Positions 18,315 through 27,731 are shown, numbered from the stretch's first letter. The stretch is 64,000 bases of DNA from Ruegeria sp. Ofav3-42 (GCF_022347725.1 NZ_JAKRGB010000018.1:1-64000), one strand, 5' to 3'. Notes: a model not told the origin generated them from the letters alone. Translations and numbers: made by a program.

Positions 18315-19072
18315 ATCAGCCCGCGGCGGAGCAGATTCAGTCCGGCAACCAGCAGCACCATCAGCGTCACCTTGCGAAACAGCGCTTGGTCGATCCGTGA
18401 CTGCAATTGCATACCAACCCACATCCCGGCCACCGCCGGCGCAATCAGTGCAGCGGAGAATGGCGCCGTGTCAGCCCTCAGAATGCCCGACCCCAGATGC
18501 GCCAGTACCAGCGCAATTGCGCCAAGGCCGTAAATGACACCCTGAACCCGCATCTGAACCGCTTTTGGAGTATTCAAAGCCGTCAGATATGCAACGGTCG
18601 GCGGCCCCCAGATACCTGACATGCCCCCAATGAAGCCTGCCACCGCTCCCATGAGAACCTCGATCCGGGCCGATGGCTTTTCCAGTACCAGCTTCACACC
18701 CAACACCTGAATCAACGCAAAAAACGCGACCGGAATGCCGATCATCAACAGAAAGGTCGACGTTGGCACCAAAGTGACCAACTGCGCACCCGCCAGAAGG
18801 AACATCAAACCCACGATCAGGAAAATACGAAACTGCTTGATCGATGACACAGCGGCCGGAACGCCCTGCCCCAAGGCCTGAAAGACGTTAGTTACCAGTG
18901 TGGGAAGGATCAGTCCGGCGATGGCCAGCTCGGGCGGAAGGAAGATACTCAGCCCGGATACCAGCACCATCGGCATTGCAAAGCCGACTATTCCTTTGAC
19001 CCAGCCCGCCAGAAAGGCAACGCCCATGGCGAACAGAAGATCGTGCAGAGTTATTATGGAAAACAATGTCAT
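18308..19072 (-). CDS. TauE/SafE-family sulfite exporter-like permease
   Basis: This 254-residue protein has about eight hydrophobic helices in two homologous halves. Each half carries the glycine-rich family motif: AGWVKGIVGFAMP near residue 20 and VAGFIGGMSGIWGPPTVAYL near 145. These proteins export sulfite, sulfoacetate or other organic anions across the inner membrane. The substrate cannot be inferred from the neighbours. It diverges from mcd across 145 bp containing strong palindromes. Confidence 0.85.
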   Translation of the reverse strand: MTLFSIITLHDLLFAMGVAFLAGWVKGIVGFAMPMVLVSGLSIFLPPELAIAGLILPTLVTNVFQALGQGVPAAVSSIKQFRIFLIVGLMFLLAGAQLVTLVPTSTFLLMIGIPVAFFALIQVLGVKLVLEKPSARIEVLMGAVAGFIGGMSGIWGPPTVAYLTALNTPKAVQMRVQGVIYGLGAIALVLAHLGSGILRADTAPFSAALIAPAVAGMWVGMQLQSRIDQALFRKVTLMVLLVAGLNLLRRGLMG

Positions 19073-19165
19073 GACCCCGTGATATCACCTCTGACGGGCG
19101 CTGCACTGCAAAAACGTCAAAGCAATTTTAGAACTTTTTCGCCACGTAATACGTATTTTTGTTGC

Positions 19166-19179
19166 GCTGCACGTGCAGC
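19166..19179. promoter_or_regulatory. GCTGCACGTGCAGC palindrome upstream of mcd
   Basis: A perfect 14-bp palindrome lies 39 bp before the mcd ATG, with the core CTGC-N4-GCAG. From memory this fits the CTGC-N3/4-GCAG motif described for PhaR, the regulator of polyhydroxyalkanoate genes. A related CTGCACTGCA lies at 19101-19110, and another dyad, ACGTA-A-TACGT, at 19144-19154. Confidence 0.5.
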
Positions 19180-19217
19180 ATGATATGACCAGACGACACG
19201 AGAAAAGGACACGATTC

Positions 19218-20909
19218 ATGGCCCATGACGGACAGGATATGACCCAGATGACGACAACCGCGATTTTGCCCGATCTTCTGACGCTGACCCGTGCGGCCGC
19301 ACCCGCCGTTGAAACAGTGTTCGAGCGCGCGCGCGAGTCTGTTCGCGGCATGGTTTCAGCGGATGGCCGGGTCTCCGGTGCCCTGATCGAAGCCAACCAG
19401 ACAGCGGCCCACGGCCTGTCCTGGCTGGCCACGTATTCTCAGTCGCTGAAACAGATGCAACGCTGGGCCGAGGCGCTGGAAGCCGATGGTAAATTCGGCG
19501 AGATTGAACAACTGCTGCATCAGATCGCCTTTGGCGAGTACCTGCATCAGGTTGCGGGCGGCATTCCCATGAACCAGGGCGAAGTTGTTCGCCTTCAGGA
19601 TATGGGTCTGGGCTGGGACGCTCTGTCCGGCTTCCAGATTTCCGAAATTCAAACGCTGATGGCGCAGGCCAACTCGCAGGCTGCCCGCAGTCGTCTGGTC
19701 GAGCTGATGGAAGATCAGGCAGGCGCCACCATGTTCGGTGCCTCGGGTCTGGACGAAGAGCTTGAGATGATCCGCGACCAGTTCCGTCGCTATGCGGTCG
19801 AAAAGGTCGAGCCCTATGCCCATGAATGGCACCTCAAGGATGAACTGATCCCGATGGAAGTCATCGAGGAACTGGCCGAGATGGGCGTCTTTGGTCTGAC
19901 TATCCCCGAGGAATTCGGCGGGTTCGGCCTGTCCAAAGCCTCGATGTGCGTCGTGTCCGAGGAGCTGTCGCGCGGATATATCGGCGTCGGATCACTCGGC
20001 ACCAGATCCGAGATCGCAGCCGAGCTGATCATCGCGGGCGGCACCGACGAGCAGAAAGCCAACTGGCTGCCGAAACTGGCCAGCGCAGAAATTCTGCCGA
20101 CCGCCGTGTTCACCGAACCCAACACCGGCTCGGACCTCGGCAGCCTGCGCACTCGCGCGGTCAAGAATGCCGACGGTGATTACGAAATCACCGGTAACAA
20201 GACCTGGATCACCCATGCGGCCCGGACCCATGTGATGACCCTGCTGGCTCGCACCAATCCGGACACAACTGATCACCGCGGCCTGTCCATGTTCCTGGCC
20301 GAAAAGACACCGGGCACGGATGAGAACCCATTCCCCACCCCTGGCATGACCGGTGGTGAGATCGAGGTTCTGGGTTATCGCGGCATGAAGGAATACGAGC
20401 TGGGCTTTGACGGTTTCAAAGTCAAAGGCGAAAACCTGCTGGGCGGCGAGGAAGGCAAAGGCTTCAAACAGCTGATGGAGACTTTTGAGTCCGCCCGCAT
20501 TCAGACCGCTGCCCGCGCAATTGGCGTGGCCCAAAGCGCGCTGGATATCGCCATGCAATACGCGCAGGATCGCAAGCAGTTTGGCAAATCGCTGATCAAC
20601 TTCCCCCGCGTCTCCGGCAAACTGGCCATGATGGCGGTCGAAATCATGATCGCACGTCAGCTGACCTATTTTTCGGCTTGGGAAAAGGACCACGGGCAGC
20701 GCTGCGACCTTGAGGCTGGCATGGCCAAGCTGCTGGGTGCGCGCGTGGCATGGGCAGCGGCGGATAACGGTCTGCAGATCCATGGCGGCAACGGTTTCGC
20801 ATTGGAATACAAGATCAGCCGCGTTCTGTGCGACGCGCGCATTCTGAACATTTTTGAGGGGGCTGCCGAAATTCAGGCACAGGTGATTGCACGGCGTTTG
20901 CTGGGCTAA
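19218..20909 (+). CDS. mcd: Acyl-CoA dehydrogenase, probably (2S)-methylsuccinyl-CoA dehydrogenase
   Basis: This 563-residue FAD enzyme has an N-terminal extension of about 170 residues carrying AFGEYLHQVAGGIPMNQGE, which I associate with Mcd of the ethylmalonyl-CoA pathway; ordinary acyl-CoA dehydrogenases have about 380 residues. Core motifs are AVFTEPNTGSDLGSLRTRA and ITGNKTWITHA, and NIFEGAAEIQ contains the catalytic Glu. It would oxidise methylsuccinyl-CoA to mesaconyl-CoA during acetyl-CoA assimilation, passing electrons to EtfAB. The start at 19218 follows AAAAGGA. No ccr or ecm is nearby, so the assignment rests on architecture. Confidence 0.82.
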   Translation: MAHDGQDMTQMTTTAILPDLLTLTRAAAPAVETVFERARESVRGMVSADGRVSGALIEANQTAAHGLSWLATYSQSLKQMQRWAEALEADGKFGEIEQLLHQIAFGEYLHQVAGGIPMNQGEVVRLQDMGLGWDALSGFQISEIQTLMAQANSQAARSRLVELMEDQAGATMFGASGLDEELEMIRDQFRRYAVEKVEPYAHEWHLKDELIPMEVIEELAEMGVFGLTIPEEFGGFGLSKASMCVVSEELSRGYIGVGSLGTRSEIAAELIIAGGTDEQKANWLPKLASAEILPTAVFTEPNTGSDLGSLRTRAVKNADGDYEITGNKTWITHAARTHVMTLLARTNPDTTDHRGLSMFLAEKTPGTDENPFPTPGMTGGEIEVLGYRGMKEYELGFDGFKVKGENLLGGEEGKGFKQLMETFESARIQTAARAIGVAQSALDIAMQYAQDRKQFGKSLINFPRVSGKLAMMAVEIMIARQLTYFSAWEKDHGQRCDLEAGMAKLLGARVAWAAADNGLQIHGGNGFALEYKISRVLCDARILNIFEGAAEIQAQVIARRLLG

Positions 20910-20938
20910 CCAGACTTCGGTATCCCGTTTCCCCAACT

Positions 20939-20968
20939 GGCCCGGCCTTGTGCCGGGTCTTTTCTTTT
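20939..20968 (+). terminator. Rho-independent terminator of mcd
   Basis: GGCCCGGC-CTTGT-GCCGGGTC is followed by TTTTCTTTT, 30 bp after the mcd stop. Confidence 0.85.
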
Positions 20969-21126
20969 GTTGGCAGCTTTACGCGCATCCCTACTTTCAT
21001 TTTGTGCAAAGACTACCATGATTCAATCTGATCCCGCGGCGCGGAAACTTCCCCCTTTGCTTTCGGCCCGAACCCCGGTAGGCCACGCTGCGAAACAAAC
21101 CGGACCATGGGAATGGTGTGCATAAA

Positions 21127-21681
21127 ATGACCCGACTAATCTTTGCGCTTTGGGCGACACTCGCAGCCTTTGCTTTAGGCGGCTGTGCCACCGTTCAGCC
21201 GACTGCAGGTCTAAGCGATATTGACACTCTGGCGCAGGCGATTGAGGATCTTGGTCCCAACGTCGATCCGGTTGAGGCGCAACGGGCCGCCACGATCTCC
21301 TACACGTACTCCCAACAGCTAAAGCGGGATTGGAACGTCACCGATCCGGCGATCGTTCATAATGCCAAGGTCATTAACGGATTCCGAGAAAAGGGTCTGT
21401 GCAATGATTGGGCTCAGGCCATGACCCGCCGCCTGCAGCAGGAGAATTTCCGCACGCTGGACGTGCACTGGGCCACCTCACCCCCGACCGCTTTCCGGAT
21501 CATTCACCATTCGGCCGGGATCAGCGCCAAAGGAGACGCGATGCTTGACGGCATCATCCTTGACCCATGGCGCAACAGCGGAGCGCTGTTCTGGGATCTG
21601 GTGCGCGAAGACACCCGGTACAATTGGCGTCCCCGCTTGGAAGTCCGCGAAGAGCTGCTAAGCGGTGCGATACCCTATTAA
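21127..21681 (+). CDS. Putative lipoprotein of unknown function
   Basis: This protein has about 184 residues. The leader MTRLIFALWATLAAFALGGC has the lipobox ALGGC, placing the lipidated Cys near residue 20. The mature part contains GLCNDWAQAMTRRLQQENF, IIHHSAGISAKGDAML, ILDPWRNSG and TRYNWRPRLEV. A Cys, His and Asp at this spacing recall transglutaminase or papain-like folds, but I would not assign activity. The ATG at 21127 is preferred to a GTG nine bases upstream. A META-domain protein gene follows 40 bp later. Confidence 0.7.
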   Translation: MTRLIFALWATLAAFALGGCATVQPTAGLSDIDTLAQAIEDLGPNVDPVEAQRAATISYTYSQQLKRDWNVTDPAIVHNAKVINGFREKGLCNDWAQAMTRRLQQENFRTLDVHWATSPPTAFRIIHHSAGISAKGDAMLDGIILDPWRNSGALFWDLVREDTRYNWRPRLEVREELLSGAIPY

Positions 21682-21721
21682 AGCTCCCTTCGTGCCAGTA
21701 CACAGGTAAGACACTCATATC

Positions 21722-22111
21722 ATGCGCCTGATCTTAACCTTGCCCCTGCTTGCCTTGTTTCAATGCGACAAGGACGAATCCGTCGCGGCCTATGGCGCGG
21801 CGGACCAGACGTGGGTCCTGCAGGAAATAGACGGGCAGCCCTTTGAAGCCAGCGCTTTATTGCAGTTCCCGGAAGAGGGCAAAATCGCCGGAAATGCTCC
21901 CTGTAACAGCTATAGTGGCATATTGAACGCGCCCTATCCGTGGTTCGAGATACAGGACCTCAGCGCAACCCGCGCAGCCTGCGCCGGCTTAGAGGCCGAG
22001 GGGTTTTACTTCGCTGCCCTCATGGCCATGACCCAATCCGAAGTGTCCGGTGACGTACTGATCCTGCGCAATGAAGACGGGCACGAAATGGTTTTCAAAG
22101 CCGCCGAGTGA
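21722..22111 (+). CDS. META-domain (HslJ-like) protein
   Basis: This 129-residue protein has an N-terminal signal with [10 protein letters not shown], where the Cys at about 15 may be lipidated. The META fold is seen in [32 protein letters not shown] and [19 protein letters not shown], matching HslJ-type heat-shock or stress envelope proteins. The role is probably periplasmic and structural. Its end overlaps recO (opposite strand) by 17 bp. Confidence 0.8.
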   Translation: MRLILTLPLLALFQCDKDESVAAYGAADQTWVLQEIDGQPFEASALLQFPEEGKIAGNAPCNSYSGILNAPYPWFEIQDLSATRAACAGLEAEGFYFAALMAMTQSEVSGDVLILRNEDGHEMVFKAAE

Positions 22112-22820
22112 ACTGCTCGACGAACCTTGCCCGCGCTACGGGCAAAGGATGGTGACCCAATGACGGCGCCAGATGATTTTCCAGGAAGTAACCGGTGGTT
22201 TTCAGCCCTGACGCAATCTCGGCATCCGGCGCAGTGCCTTGCCCGCGAAGGCAGGGCGGCAAGGGCAACAGCTTGTCCGCCCATTCCCCGGCCCCCTCAG
22301 CACTGACGGCACGTCCGGTTTTTGGCGAAACATAAACCAGCCCTTCGGTGGCCCCGGTAACGGCACAAGCCGACAGGTCCAGACCGAACCCCAGCTCTTC
22401 CAGCAGGGCCAACTCCCATCGCAGGTAGGCCAGCGGCCAAATCTCGTCCTGCCCCAAAAGATCCATCAACTGTTCGGTCTGCTTGTAGATCGCCGGGTGC
22501 GGTTCGCGCTCTGGCAGGCAAAAGGACAAAAGCGCTACGGCCGCGTTCAGCCCCGCCAGCGCCATCCGCCCCGAGAACGCGGCTGCCGCGCGCGAACGCA
22601 GAGGCTCGACCTGAAAGGTGCCAAGATGTTCTTCTAGCCGCGCGCGCCAAAGCACATCCAGCTGCGCACCGGGTTGCAGGATCGGGGCGACCTTACGGCT
22701 GGTGCCCCCGCGCACGACACCGGCATGTCGACCGTGATCTTCGGTGAACACCTCAATAATCGCCGCAGTTTCACCGTGTCTGCGGGTGGTCAAAAGGATG
22801 CCGTGATCGCGCCAGTCCAA
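22095..22820 (-). CDS. recO: DNA repair protein RecO
   Basis: This 241-residue protein mediates RecA loading with RecF and RecR. The N-terminal OB fold reads [19 protein letters not shown] with ITE-like strands and [12 protein letters not shown]. The helical C-terminal part has [18 protein letters not shown] and a KTGRAVS loop. The Zn-binding cysteines of other RecO proteins are mostly absent. In related genomes recO follows era; here it is separated from era by about 2.4 kb of other genes. Confidence 0.9.
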   Translation of the reverse strand: MDWRDHGILLTTRRHGETAAIIEVFTEDHGRHAGVVRGGTSRKVAPILQPGAQLDVLWRARLEEHLGTFQVEPLRSRAAAAFSGRMALAGLNAAVALLSFCLPEREPHPAIYKQTEQLMDLLGQDEIWPLAYLRWELALLEELGFGLDLSACAVTGATEGLVYVSPKTGRAVSAEGAGEWADKLLPLPPCLRGQGTAPDAEIASGLKTTGYFLENHLAPSLGHHPLPVARARFVEQFTRRL

Positions 22821-22899
22821 TTCAGGCTCCTTTCCTGTACGGCTCGGCCTATCAGCGCAACAGATCGCAAGGCGCGCGCATCTGCAAGGGTCCTTGGAC

Positions 22900-23799
22900 T
22901 TAGAACTGGGCTCGGAAAGCCACCCCTACCAGAGGAGCCGTCTCATAGCTCTGGCGGCTAAGTTCCGTGCCATTCGCGTCATCCAGCGTCAGGCGCCCAT
23001 CCAACTCGGCCCCCGCGAACAGGTTCAGCGAGACGCCGGGGTTGAGGTTATAGCCAAAGGACAGAACCACAGGGATGCTTTTGTCCTCACCAACTCCGTT
23101 CGGTGCCAGCCCATCGCCGTCGAGCCGGAATCGAATTCTCTCTGACCGCGCGGACAAGGCAACGTTCATCGTGTCATTCAGCGCATAGCTGAGCGTCAAG
23201 CCCGGACCTTGCGTGGCCCCAATTCCCGAGCCGGTGTTCAGGTTCCAACGGTCATTGATGTCCCAGTCGACCAGCAGCGCCGGAAAAAAGTCGACGTCGT
23301 CATCTTCGAGTTGTGAAAACGCCCCAAAGGCCGGACCGATGGTCAGGCCTTCATTTATTTTCCAGGCGATACCGGCGAAAACGCCATAGGTTCTGCCGTC
23401 TGACGCCTCGGCACCGCTCTGATAGTCCCACCTGATCTGCGGCGACACAAAAACGCTCGCTGTATTGCCTAAACGAAACCGCACCGGCACCGAGATCCTT
23501 ATATCGCGGATATCTTGCCATGGCTGGTTGTCCGCCTGACTGAAGTTGTAGTCAAACCTACCGATGCTGGCCGACAGTCCCGCGGACGCTCCGCCATCAA
23601 AATTGTACAACGCCGTGGTACGCAAAAAGGCGCGGCTCGCCGAGAAATCGCCGCCCTCACTCAGATTTGCATCGCCCTGATAGGCCACCTGCCCGTCGAT
23701 CTGATACACCCAACCCGGTCGCTGTTGCGCGAGTGTAGGTACTGACATGAAGCCCAAGGCGAGAGCTGCGGAACCGCAGTTTAAGGCAAGAGACTTCAT
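22900..23799 (-). CDS. Outer-membrane beta-barrel protein
   Basis: This 299-residue protein has a Sec signal peptide from [20 protein letters not shown] with cleavage after TLAQQ. The mature part is a run of alternating amphipathic strands (for example [15 protein letters not shown] and [23 protein letters not shown]), ending with a terminal Phe (FRAQF) as BamA clients do. No transport specificity is visible. The start at 23799 replaces a longer arginine-rich extension that lacks a signal. It diverges from a cupin gene across 240 bp. Confidence 0.75.
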   Translation of the reverse strand: MKSLALNCGSAALALGFMSVPTLAQQRPGWVYQIDGQVAYQGDANLSEGGDFSASRAFLRTTALYNFDGGASAGLSASIGRFDYNFSQADNQPWQDIRDIRISVPVRFRLGNTASVFVSPQIRWDYQSGAEASDGRTYGVFAGIAWKINEGLTIGPAFGAFSQLEDDDVDFFPALLVDWDINDRWNLNTGSGIGATQGPGLTLSYALNDTMNVALSARSERIRFRLDGDGLAPNGVGEDKSIPVVLSFGYNLNPGVSLNLFAGAELDGRLTLDDANGTELSRQSYETAPLVGVAFRAQF

Positions 23800-24039
23800 C
23801 TTTTTCAACTCGATAGGGATATGCACGCATCTCCAGATAGTATTCCGCAGAGCTTGTTCAAACGAGTGCAGGAACCAAAATTCTGAAATGTGTCGTCGCC
23901 GTCGCTTGCGCACCCTGTTCCGGTGTCAGAGCCTGTCGACGGCCTTTGTGCTAAACTACGGGATGCTGGCATTTACGCCGGATTTTTAGTGTTGATCGGT
24001 TTGAGCGGGGCACACGCTCGACGCCTTTTGGAGAACAGC

Positions 24040-24480
24040 ATGAAGAAGTCATTTTTTACGTCTCCGTCCAATTACCCCGAACCTCTGAATGTATTGGGGG
24101 ACAAAATCACGGTGCTTGCGCGCCTTGAGCAAATTGGTGACTATGCCGTCACTCTGAATTATGGGCACGAAGGGAACGGGCCGCCCCCGCATACGCACCC
24201 ATGGGACGAAACCTTTTTCGTTGTGAAGGGCGAGGTACATTTCACTATCGACGGAGAGACCAAAGTCGCGACCGAGGGCACTCTGGTCCATTTCCCGGCA
24301 GGTATGGTGCACAGCTTCAAATTCGGACCCGGAGGCGCGCATTTGCTAGAGATCAGCGGCCGAGGCTCGCAAGCGGTCGAGATGTTCACCGCCCTAGACC
24401 GTGAGGTGCCGGGGCCGGTTCAGGACGTAGCGAAACTGGCAGACGTCCTGCGGCAAACAGGTGTTGAACTGACCGGGTAA
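24040..24480 (+). CDS. Cupin-domain protein
   Basis: This 146-residue single cupin has metal-binding motif 1 GPPPHTHPWDETFFVVKGEV (two His, then Glu) and motif 2 HFPAGMVHSF. It is probably a small dioxygenase, isomerase or sensor using Fe, Mn or Zn; the substrate is unknown. GGAGAACAGC precedes the ATG at 24040. The next gene has its own promoter. Confidence 0.8.
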   Translation: MKKSFFTSPSNYPEPLNVLGDKITVLARLEQIGDYAVTLNYGHEGNGPPPHTHPWDETFFVVKGEVHFTIDGETKVATEGTLVHFPAGMVHSFKFGPGGAHLLEISGRGSQAVEMFTALDREVPGPVQDVAKLADVLRQTGVELTG

Positions 24481-24528
24481 CACAGCCAGTTAACTCGACT
24501 GTTGGCGGGTCATCGCACGCTCTATGGC

Positions 24529-24557
24529 TTGACATTACGCTGTCACCATCCTTTATT
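24529..24557 (+). promoter_or_regulatory. Sigma-70-like promoter of the ABM-like gene
   Basis: TTGACA (24529-24534), a 17-bp spacer and TTTATT (24552-24557) lie just upstream of the gene at 24586. This is the clearest -35/-10 pair on the plus strand of the window. Confidence 0.55.
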
Positions 24558-24573
24558 TAACAATAACGTTAAA
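24556..24573. promoter_or_regulatory. TTTAAC-AATAAC-GTTAAA operator-like dyad
   Basis: A perfect 6-bp inverted repeat with a 6-base centre starts inside the -10 element and ends just before the CAGGAGG ribosome-binding site, the usual position for a repressor site. Confidence 0.45.
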
Positions 24574-24585
24574 CAGGAGGCCGCG

Positions 24586-24891
24586 ATGCGAGGTATCACC
24601 ATCACTTACACCTTCGACGGGGACGAAGCCGATTGGGAAGCCACGACCAACGCTTTCATTGCAGCCGTCGATGCAGATCCGGACGCTGCCGGTAAGTTCA
24701 CCTATCAGGTTGCGGTCGCCGATGACGGGGTTTCCCGGTTTCACTGGGGTCGCTGGGACAGCGCCGATACACTGGCGCATGTGCAGTCTCAACCGTACTT
24801 CAAAACGTTCGCCGGGAAAGTGCGAGAGTTTGCGGGCGGCGCGCCCAACGCAATCGGGCATGACGTCAAAGGAAAGTCGACTGGGTGGTAG
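24586..24891 (+). CDS. Small ABM-like (dimeric alpha/beta barrel) protein
   Basis: This 101-residue protein starts MRGITITYTFDGDEADWEAT. The alternating strands and FHWGRWDSADTLAHVQSQPYF resemble antibiotic-biosynthesis-monooxygenase-like domains. CAGGAGG sits 7 bp before the ATG at 24586. No cofactor residues are obvious, so its activity (stress or quinone monooxygenase-like) is an inference. It has its own promoter and a dyad, implying inducible control. Confidence 0.65.
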   Translation: MRGITITYTFDGDEADWEATTNAFIAAVDADPDAAGKFTYQVAVADDGVSRFHWGRWDSADTLAHVQSQPYFKTFAGKVREFAGGAPNAIGHDVKGKSTGW

Positions 24892-24894
24892 AGG

Positions 24895-25224
24895 TTATTC
24901 CAAGCCTTCTTCGCCCAACAGGTGCCGACCTTGCCGGTCCTCGACCTCGATCACCCAGAGGTCGGGGTCAAAGCTGCGCTGGCGGGTGATGGCGTCGTCC
25001 ACCTCGGTTTCCTCACCGCTGGACAGCTCAACCCATTTGCGTTCGCCGCTCATCAGATCAAAGCTACGTTGGAAGGCTGTTGCGCGACCGTCGAGAGTAT
25101 TCAGTTTGACCAAGACCGCACCGGCAGTGTCGTCGCCATGGGCCACGACAAAAGCCGGGATCTCCTGAAACCGTAGCCGCGCCAGATAGGCGTGAACCCA
25201 GAAATCAGCCGTCAGGCGGGTCAT
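24895..25224 (-). CDS. DUF1491-family protein
   Basis: This 109-residue protein begins MTRLTADFWVHAYLARLRF and contains DDTAGAVLVKLNTLDG and DPDLWVIEVEDRQGRHLLGEEG near the end, the hallmark of DUF1491, a small alphaproteobacterial family of unknown function. Its start overlaps the era stop by 4 bp, so it is translated as part of the era transcript. The link to ribosome maturation is only contextual. Confidence 0.8.
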   Translation of the reverse strand: MTRLTADFWVHAYLARLRFQEIPAFVVAHGDDTAGAVLVKLNTLDGRATAFQRSFDLMSGERKWVELSSGEETEVDDAITRQRSFDPDLWVIEVEDRQGRHLLGEEGLE

Positions 25225-26129
25225 GCGTTGCCGTCTTTGAAATCCAGTCCCATTTCCGAGTAACGCTCGGATTCTTCCAACCAGTTGGGCCGGACTTTGA
25301 CCTGCAGGAACAGGTGGATTTTGCGGTCGAGGAACTCTTCCAGTTCGGCGCGGGCAGCCTGACTGACGGCTTTGATCGTCTCGCCGCGTTTTCCCAGCAC
25401 GATGCCTTTGTGGCCGTCGCGCATGACGTAAATGACCTGGTCGATCTTGGCCGAGCCATCCTTGCGTTCTTCCCAGTTCTCGGTCTCAACGGTCAGCTGA
25501 TAGGGCAATTCCTGATGCAGGCGCAGGGTCAGTTTCTCGCGCGTCATTTCGGCAGCAATCATGCGCAGGGGCAGATCGGCGATCTGATCCTCGGGATAGA
25601 GCCAAGGGCTTTCGGGCAGCTCCGAAGCCAGCCACTTGCGCAGATCGTCGACACCATAACCCTTTTCGGCAGAAATCATGAAAGTTTCGGCAAAGGGATA
25701 ACGCGCGTTCAGGTCACTGGTCAGCGCCAACAACACCTCAGATTGCACCTTGTCGATCTTGTTGATCGCCAGGGCGACCGTGCGGCCCTGCCCGATCTCT
25801 TCCAGACCTTCGAGGATCCGCTCGACGCCTTCGGTGATGCCGCGATGGGCTTCGACCAGCAGAACGACGATATCGGCATCCGCAGCCCCGCCCCACGCAG
25901 CGGCGACCATGGCACGGTCCAGACGGCGGCGCGGTTTGAACAGGCCCGGCGTGTCGACAAAAACCAGTTGCGCGTCGCCCTCCATCGCCACACCGCGGAT
26001 ACGGGCGCGGGTGGTCTGCACCTTATGCGTTACGATCGAAACCTTGGCCCCCACCATGCGGTTCAGCAGGGTGGATTTGCCCGCGTTGGGCTCTCCGATC
26101 AGGGCGATAAATCCGGCGCTTGTGGTCAT
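25221..26129 (-). CDS. era: GTPase Era
   Basis: This 302-residue ribosome-assembly GTPase binds 16S rRNA. G1 is GEPNAGKSTLLNRMVG, G3 DTPGLF and G4 NKID. The C-terminal KH domain contains DGHKGIVLGKRGETIKAVS. In related genomes era directly follows rnc; here a 3.1-kb plus-strand block lies between the two, so era now sits divergent from a multicopper oxidase gene with a 158-bp gap. Confidence 0.96.
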   Translation of the reverse strand: MTTSAGFIALIGEPNAGKSTLLNRMVGAKVSIVTHKVQTTRARIRGVAMEGDAQLVFVDTPGLFKPRRRLDRAMVAAAWGGAADADIVVLLVEAHRGITEGVERILEGLEEIGQGRTVALAINKIDKVQSEVLLALTSDLNARYPFAETFMISAEKGYGVDDLRKWLASELPESPWLYPEDQIADLPLRMIAAEMTREKLTLRLHQELPYQLTVETENWEERKDGSAKIDQVIYVMRDGHKGIVLGKRGETIKAVSQAARAELEEFLDRKIHLFLQVKVRPNWLEESERYSEMGLDFKDGNA

Positions 26130-26287
26130 GTTTCTGGCGATCCTGTTTGCAAGTGCGCACCCCTATAGCAGAAAGGCCCGGCGGGCCAGAGGGTTTTGTC
26201 GCATTGCAGCCATGCAAATACAGTGGCAATCGGGGGTAACGCCGCGCCATTGCCAGCCAGGCGATCATTCAGATGATGAGGCACAAC

Positions 26288-27664
26288 ATGAAACGTCGGG
26301 AGTTTCTTTTGGCCAGCGGAGCCGCCACTGGCGCGCTGACCCTGGGCGGTTTCGGATTGGCAAACGGCACTCAAGAGCTGACGATCCAACCGGCAAGCTT
26401 CGCCCTGAGCGATACGGTCACGACCGGGATCGTCAGCCTGTCACCGGACGCGCCTCCACCGGTTCTTTATGGCAAACAAGGCGAGGCCATGCGACTGCCG
26501 GTGCGCAACGCGCTGCCGGATTATACCGCGATGCACTGGCATGGCTTACGTATTCCCAACGGGATGGATGGCGTGCCCTACCTGACCCAGATGCCGATGG
26601 GTCAGGGCGAGCTGTTTGACTATGAATTCACCCCGCCGGATGCAGGCACCTACTGGTACCACCCCCATTGCATGACGATGGAACAAATGGCCCACGGTCT
26701 GACTGGCGTCATGGTGATTGCCGAGCCCGAAAACCCGGGCTTCGACAGCGAACAGGTGATCAACCTGCGCGATTTCCGACTGGACGAAGAGGGTGCCTTT
26801 CTACCCGCTTACACGCAGCGTGGAGCGGCACGGGCTGGTACCTTCGGCAACGTGCACACCGCCAACTGGTTGCAAAATCCTGTCTACGATCATCCGACAG
26901 GCGGTCTGGTGCGGCTGCGGGTGGTCAATACGGACACAACCCGCATCTACAAGCTGCATCTTGAGGGCGGAAACGCACGGATCATCGCATGGGATGGGCA
27001 CCCGCTTGAGATCGAGGTCCCAATGCCCAGTACAGACGACGCGCTGTTGGTCGGTCCGGGTCAGCGTGTGGATTTTGCTGTGTCAATGCCAGCAGACGAG
27101 GGCAAGACCATTTCATTGATGGCTAAGCTCCCTGGTCAGCCGCACAAAGCCATGGCGCAATTGCGCTCAAACGGAGCATCAGCAGCGCGGGATCTGCAAG
27201 AATTGCGGCCACTGCCCGTGAACCCCATCGCCAAACCCGATTTGGCCAATGCCGAAGTGCATGATTTTGTTTTTGGCTGGACTCCGGAAGGGATCGAGCC
27301 GAATAACGGCTTCTGTGGCTCATTGGGGTATAATTTCTGGTCCATCAACCGCACACCCTGGCCGGGTGACGCCGCGCAAGGCGTTGGACCCTTGGCAACG
27401 CTGGAAATGGGCAAAAGCTACATCCTTCGGCTGCGAAACGAATCCCCCAACCTGCACCCGATCCACCTGCATGGGTTGGCCTTCGTTCCGCTGCGGTCGA
27501 ACCTGCGCCAACTGCCGCCGCTTGTGACAGACACGATGCTGCTTTTGAAAGACGAAGTGGCCGAGATTGCATTGGTCGCCGACAGCCCGGGAGACTGGGC
27601 CTTTCATTGCCATGTAATCGAACACCAAAAGACCGGGCTGACCGGATTTATTCGAGTGGAGTAA
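26288..27664 (+). CDS. Multicopper oxidase, Tat-exported
   Basis: This protein of about 458 residues starts with MKRREFLLASGAATGALTLG, a twin-Arg type leader (KRREFLL) for folded periplasmic export. All four copper-binding signatures are present: HWHG, YWYHPHC, HPIHLHG and HCHVIEHQKTGL, with the T1 Cys and a Leu axial position. It may act as a cuprous oxidase or laccase-like enzyme. The ATG at 26288 has TGAGG before it; another lies at 26273. Two decayed paralogues follow on the same strand. Confidence 0.9.
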   Translation: MKRREFLLASGAATGALTLGGFGLANGTQELTIQPASFALSDTVTTGIVSLSPDAPPPVLYGKQGEAMRLPVRNALPDYTAMHWHGLRIPNGMDGVPYLTQMPMGQGELFDYEFTPPDAGTYWYHPHCMTMEQMAHGLTGVMVIAEPENPGFDSEQVINLRDFRLDEEGAFLPAYTQRGAARAGTFGNVHTANWLQNPVYDHPTGGLVRLRVVNTDTTRIYKLHLEGGNARIIAWDGHPLEIEVPMPSTDDALLVGPGQRVDFAVSMPADEGKTISLMAKLPGQPHKAMAQLRSNGASAARDLQELRPLPVNPIAKPDLANAEVHDFVFGWTPEGIEPNNGFCGSLGYNFWSINRTPWPGDAAQGVGPLATLEMGKSYILRLRNESPNLHPIHLHGLAFVPLRSNLRQLPPLVTDTMLLLKDEVAEIALVADSPGDWAFHCHVIEHQKTGLTGFIRVE

Positions 27665-27731
27665 CCCAACGGGTATTATCTTAGCCCCCTATGGCTAAAG
27701 CTGCTAAACCGCTACGAAATGGGGGCTGTGA

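Noticed and set aside
27681-27698. TTAGCC/GGCTAA hairpin after the multicopper oxidase as a terminator
   Set aside because: No T-tract follows and the stem is 6 bp; left unassigned.
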